64,000 bases of DNA from Clostridiales bacterium (GTDB taxonomy: Bacteria > Bacillota > Clostridia > Christensenellales > Aristaeellaceae): positions 164,356 through 228,355 of the forward strand of contig JAIKWZ010000019.1 of assembly GCA_024684375.1 (NCBI GenBank), in the 5' to 3' direction. The notes under the pieces were generated by a model, which saw only the letters and a program-made list of their open reading frames with translations, ran no database searches and was not told where the DNA came from. The translations under genes and the position numbers were made by a program. Every line of letters starts with the position of its first letter. Position 1 is the stretch's first letter. Positions 61,571 through 64,000 of the stretch are shown here, in pieces.

Positions 61571-61705
61571 TACAGGCATATCGGCGGCACAGACCCGCCG
61601 CTGTCCTTCCTCTCCTACGGCGTTATCGCCCTGGCGCTCATACTCTATGCCTGGCGCAGCGTACAGCAGAAAAAGAGCAACTTGCTTGAACAGGCGAATA
61701 AATAA
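61571..61705 (+). pseudogene. Remnant: C-terminal tail of a membrane protein
   Basis: After a TAA at 61568 the frame reads YRHIGGTDPPLSFLSYGVIA, then LALILYAWRSVQQKKS and ends QANK. One hydrophobic helix with a basic tail and GC-rich coding bias looks like the end of a real integral membrane protein. PPLSFLSYG loosely recalls the FtsW/RodA PFxSYG motif, but this is too short to assign. There is no start codon or ribosome site. It is probably left from a deletion. Confidence 0.4.
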
Positions 61706-61718
61706 ACCGCCAAAACTT

Positions 61719-61750
61719 ATCGGAGCCGCAGTATGTACTGCGGCTCCGAT
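61719..61750 (-). terminator. Perfect palindrome, probable terminator of the phosphatase gene
   Basis: ATCGGAGCCGCAGTA-TG-TACTGCGGCTCCGAT is a perfect 15-base stem. On the minus strand it is followed by AAGTTTTGG, a modest T tail, about 95 bases after the stop of the histidine phosphatase gene. Confidence 0.55.
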
Positions 61751-61845
61751 CATTTGGATCGGCATGAAGGCATTTGGATTTTCCCTTATCCCGAAACGCT
61801 GCGGAAGGTATTCCCTGTCCGGAGAAAAACAGTATGACCTGTCAC

Positions 61846-62448
61846 TTAAATGTCTTTTATGTGCCCGTCCATGTTTGCCTTTACCACATAGGTCCCCTGC
61901 TCAGTGACCTCCCATACATGTATCCCGGTATCGGATGTGCAGAAAAACGAACTGTCCCCCACCGGCGTGTGAAGCAAAGTCCCGTACAGCTGGTTGATCA
62001 TTCCGCCGTGCGTCACGACAGCGATCACGTCGTCCGATGCGTTTTCGGAGATCAGCCTGCCCATTACTCTTTCAGCCCTGCCGCGGAATTCTTTTTTCGA
62101 TTCCTGACCGTATACCGCCCGGTCAACAGGCAAGTCTTTCACTTTGGGATAGAGCCGGTCCGCCTCGTCGTACGGAAGCCCCGCCAGCAATCCGTTGTTG
62201 AATTCCATCAGATCCGGATCAAACTCGATCCCAACGCCGGTCTCATCTGAGAGGCGCTTCGCGGTCTGCGCTGCCCTTTTAAGCGTGCTCGCATAGATTT
62301 TGGTGATCCTGTATCTCTGCGCTACAAACTTCGCCATGACAGCTGCCTGCTTCTGTCCCCTTTCCGTCAGTTCAAAGTCCGCCCGCCCTTCATGTACATT
62401 AAGGATATCCGCTTCAGATTCGCCGTGACGGATCACTAAAACAGTCAT
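61846..62448 (-). CDS. Histidine phosphatase (phosphoglycerate-mutase-like)
   Basis: 200 residues with the catalytic VLVIRHGESEAD at the start, YASTLKRAAQTAKRL, LMEFNNGLLAGL and the second His in VVTHGGMINQL. Members act on phosphosugars, nucleotides or other small phosphate esters; the substrate cannot be told. It is a single gene on the minus strand between plus-strand carbohydrate genes. Confidence 0.9.
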   Translation of the reverse strand: MTVLVIRHGESEADILNVHEGRADFELTERGQKQAAVMAKFVAQRYRITKIYASTLKRAAQTAKRLSDETGVGIEFDPDLMEFNNGLLAGLPYDEADRLYPKVKDLPVDRAVYGQESKKEFRGRAERVMGRLISENASDDVIAVVTHGGMINQLYGTLLHTPVGDSSFFCTSDTGIHVWEVTEQGTYVVKANMDGHIKDI

Positions 62449-62560
62449 CTTTGTGTCCTTTCTTCCGGAAACCGGCGCGCAAAAAAGCCTGCCATTTCAT
62501 TTCTTACGCCGTGCATTGTACCACACGCGCTCCGCCATGTAAATCCTTTGCCCAAAGCGC

Positions 62561-62589
62561 TTGCGCGTTTGCGGGTTTTATTATACAAT
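62561..62589 (+). promoter_or_regulatory. Promoter of the GH43 gene
   Basis: TTGCGC, 17 bases, TACAAT, 50 bases before the ATG. The same TTGCGC -35 hexamer is used by the flavin reductase operon. Confidence 0.45.
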
Positions 62590-62638
62590 TGCCGTGTGTG
62601 AAAATGCCCGTCCCATCTTTCGTCCGAAGGAGGATAAT

Positions 62639-63487
62639 ATGCTTAAGACCTGCGATATCAACATCCGCGATCCATTCGTGCTTCTTCATAACGGCACCTA
62701 CTGCATGTACGGCACCCGGGGCGCCACCTGCTGGGGCGCCGCCAGCGGCTTTGACGTGTACACCAGCACAGATCTTGATACCTGGGAGGGCCCGTTCGTG
62801 TGCTTCGAGAATGATGGCAGCTTCTGGGCCGACCGCAACTACTGGGCGCCTGAAGTGCATATGTGGAACAGCGCGTTCTATATGTTCGCCAGCTTCAAGA
62901 ATGAGACTCGCTGCCGCGGCACCGCGATACTCAAGGCCGATTCCCCTCTGGGTCCCTTTGCTCCATGGTCGGACGGCCCTGTCACGCCTGAGGACTGGGA
63001 GTGCCTGGACGGCACATTTTACGCAGACAAGGCAGGAAAGCCATACATGGTTTTCTGCCACGAGTGGGTGCAGGTAGGCGACGGCGAGGTGTGCGCTTTG
63101 CCTCTGAAGGACGACCTTTCCGCCCCGGACGGTGAGCCCCGGCTGCTTTTTAAAGCATCCCAGGCGGATTGGGTGAGAACGGTGCACCATTCCTCGGGTA
63201 TGAAAGGCTTCGTAACTGACGGCCCGTTCATGTGGCGTGACAAGGCAGGCAGGCTGCTGTGCCTGTGGTCCTCACTCTCAGCCAGCGGCTACACCCAGGG
63301 GCTGGCAGTGTCTGACAACGGCGAGATAGACGGCCATTTCACCCAGCTTGAGCCGCTGTTCACGGGCGACGGCGGACACGGTATGCTGTTCAAGACCGCC
63401 TGCGGAAAGACCCTGCTCACCCTTCATTCACCCAACTCACATTTGAACGAGAGGCCGCTTTTCCTCCCCGCACCTGAATTCCTGTGA
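62639..63487 (+). CDS. Cytoplasmic GH43 glycosidase (arabinosidase/xylosidase type)
   Basis: 282 residues from the ATG at 62639, preceded by AGGAGGA; the track start 26 codons upstream has no such site. No signal peptide. The five-blade propeller has the catalytic base Asp in NIRDPFVLLHNGTYCMYGT (residue 9), YWAPEVHMWNSAFYMFASF, and WECLDGTFYADKAGKPYMVFCHEWVQ with the Asp/Glu pair. It would remove arabinose or xylose from imported xylan fragments. It has its own promoter and is followed by a binding-protein gene with a separate promoter. Confidence 0.9.
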   Translation: MLKTCDINIRDPFVLLHNGTYCMYGTRGATCWGAASGFDVYTSTDLDTWEGPFVCFENDGSFWADRNYWAPEVHMWNSAFYMFASFKNETRCRGTAILKADSPLGPFAPWSDGPVTPEDWECLDGTFYADKAGKPYMVFCHEWVQVGDGEVCALPLKDDLSAPDGEPRLLFKASQADWVRTVHHSSGMKGFVTDGPFMWRDKAGRLLCLWSSLSASGYTQGLAVSDNGEIDGHFTQLEPLFTGDGGHGMLFKTACGKTLLTLHSPNSHLNERPLFLPAPEFL

Positions 63488-63497
63488 GCATTAATCA

Positions 63498-63526
63498 TTG
63501 ACAAAATACACATTTGATTGTATAAT
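63498..63526 (+). promoter_or_regulatory. Perfect consensus sigma-A promoter
   Basis: TTGACA, 17 bases, TATAAT: both hexamers and the spacing match the consensus. It precedes the last gene of the window by about 75 bases. Confidence 0.85.
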
Positions 63527-63530
63527 CAAA
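63513..63530 (+). promoter_or_regulatory. Operator overlapping the -10
   Basis: TTTGATT-GTAT-AATCAAA is a perfect 7-base inverted repeat that covers the TATAAT. A repressor bound here would block this very strong promoter. No regulator gene is adjacent. Confidence 0.6.
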
Positions 63531-63599
63531 CTGTCTAAGATTGCGCCCTTCCCGAAAGCGGCGCGGTCGGACGTCATTCTTTTTGGGAGGTTCTTTTTA

Positions 63600-64000
63600 A
63601 TGAAGAAATTCATGACCTACCTGCTGCTGGCCGCCATGCTGCTGTGCTCAGCTGCCATTCCCGCCATGGCCGAAGACAAGGCTGAAGGCTGGAACAACGT
63701 AAACGCCGAGGGTTACGTGTTCCCGGATTACACCGGCGAGACCCTGACCTTCATGTGGTGGGGGTCCAACACCCGCGCTGAGATCACCGAAAAAGTGGTC
63801 CATCTGTGGGAACAGCACACCGGCGCCAAGGTCGAGTTCGAGTGGTACGACGGCGGCACCTACTGGACCCAGTTCCAGGCCAAGATGGAAGCCGGCACCC
63901 TGCCCGACGTGTTCCAGATGGGCAACAACTGGCTGACCTACTACAAGACCATCCAGCCCCTTAACGAGTTCATCGAGGACGGCACCATCGACACCACCGC
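63600..64000 (+). CDS. Extracellular solute-binding protein, N-terminal part (partial)
   Basis: The frame opens at ATG 63600, nine bases after GGGAGG, and runs off the window with 133 codons visible. A signal peptide (MTYLLLAAMLLCSAAIPAMA) ends in an AMA-type signal peptidase I site without a lipobox. The mature start has TLTFMWWGSNTRAEITEKVV and MEAGTLPDVFQMGNNW, typical of family 1 sugar-binding proteins. Permease genes probably follow beyond the window. The strong promoter and operator suggest high, substrate-induced expression. Confidence 0.9.
   Translation, partial: MKKFMTYLLLAAMLLCSAAIPAMAEDKAEGWNNVNAEGYVFPDYTGETLTFMWWGSNTRAEITEKVVHLWEQHTGAKVEFEWYDGGTYWTQFQAKMEAGTLPDVFQMGNNWLTYYKTIQPLNEFIEDGTIDTT

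Overview
The window looks like a chromosomal stretch from a Gram-positive-type anaerobe of the Clostridia (Bacillota), most likely an uncultured gut or rumen fibre degrader. The grounds are Firmicutes-type families (an RsbW-like/RsbU-like pair, a LytR-CpsA-Psr protein, a tyrosine autokinase, a LoaP-type NusG paralogue, VanZ, OhrR), clear sigma-A promoters with strong GGAGG ribosome sites, and a large plant-polysaccharide section. I assign nothing finer than that. I see no rRNA, tRNA, CRISPR array, transposase or phage gene.

Layout. 1-2.2 kb: the tail of an RsbW-like kinase converges on a CHASE2-PP2C phosphatase. 2.2-6.4 kb (minus): a peptide-modification operon with a near-consensus promoter, coding for an S26-like peptidase, PqqD, a radical SAM/SPASM enzyme, a Cys-rich small peptide, an HPr-kinase-like protein, a second small peptide with a double-glycine-type leader, and a thioredoxin-like protein. 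6.5-9.6 kb (minus): ABC exporter, metallophosphoesterase, membrane protein. 10-18.6 kb (minus): a surface operon of Wzz/BY-kinase, a 1950-residue YD-like repeat protein, and an LCP protein lacking the usual arginines. 18.8-24.9 kb (minus): ECF sigma factor, a small coupled protein, and a 1690-residue secreted FecR/YDG-repeat protein. 25-29 kb: mixed genes, including a VanZ protein, a secreted cystatin-like protein and a frameshifted EamA transporter.

29.2-35.2 kb: a LoaP-like antiterminator lies divergent to a glycan export operon of GT4, Wzt-like ATPase, a signal-less beta-helix protein and a Wzm-like permease. 35.3-37.7 kb: OhrR with its operator, glutathione peroxidase, and a CDF exporter with manganese-type metal motifs. 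37.8-42.5 kb: GH31 alpha-xylosidase, CE2 esterase and secreted GH5 endoglucanase in one operon.

42.5-57.5 kb: a long uptake operon. It holds a CBM/coiled-coil/solute-binding fusion, two MalFG-type permease pairs, an NHL-YIP1 membrane protein, a DUF5696-type membrane-anchored protein, a secreted triple-repeat protein and a second binding protein. No ATPase gene is present, so energy must come from an ATPase encoded elsewhere. 57.5-64 kb: GH10 xylanase, a flavin reductase/YczE/oxidoreductase operon, a gene remnant, a histidine phosphatase, a cytoplasmic GH43, and the start of another binding protein behind a perfect consensus promoter with an operator over its -10.

Together, secreted GH5 and GH10 enzymes would cut xyloglucan- and xylan-like chains, the binding proteins and permeases import the fragments, and cytoplasmic GH31, CE2 and GH43 enzymes finish them. 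The best candidates for new biology are the radical SAM peptide operon, the ATPase-less uptake locus with its DUF5696 and NHL-YIP1 partners, and the BY-kinase/YD-repeat/LCP operon.
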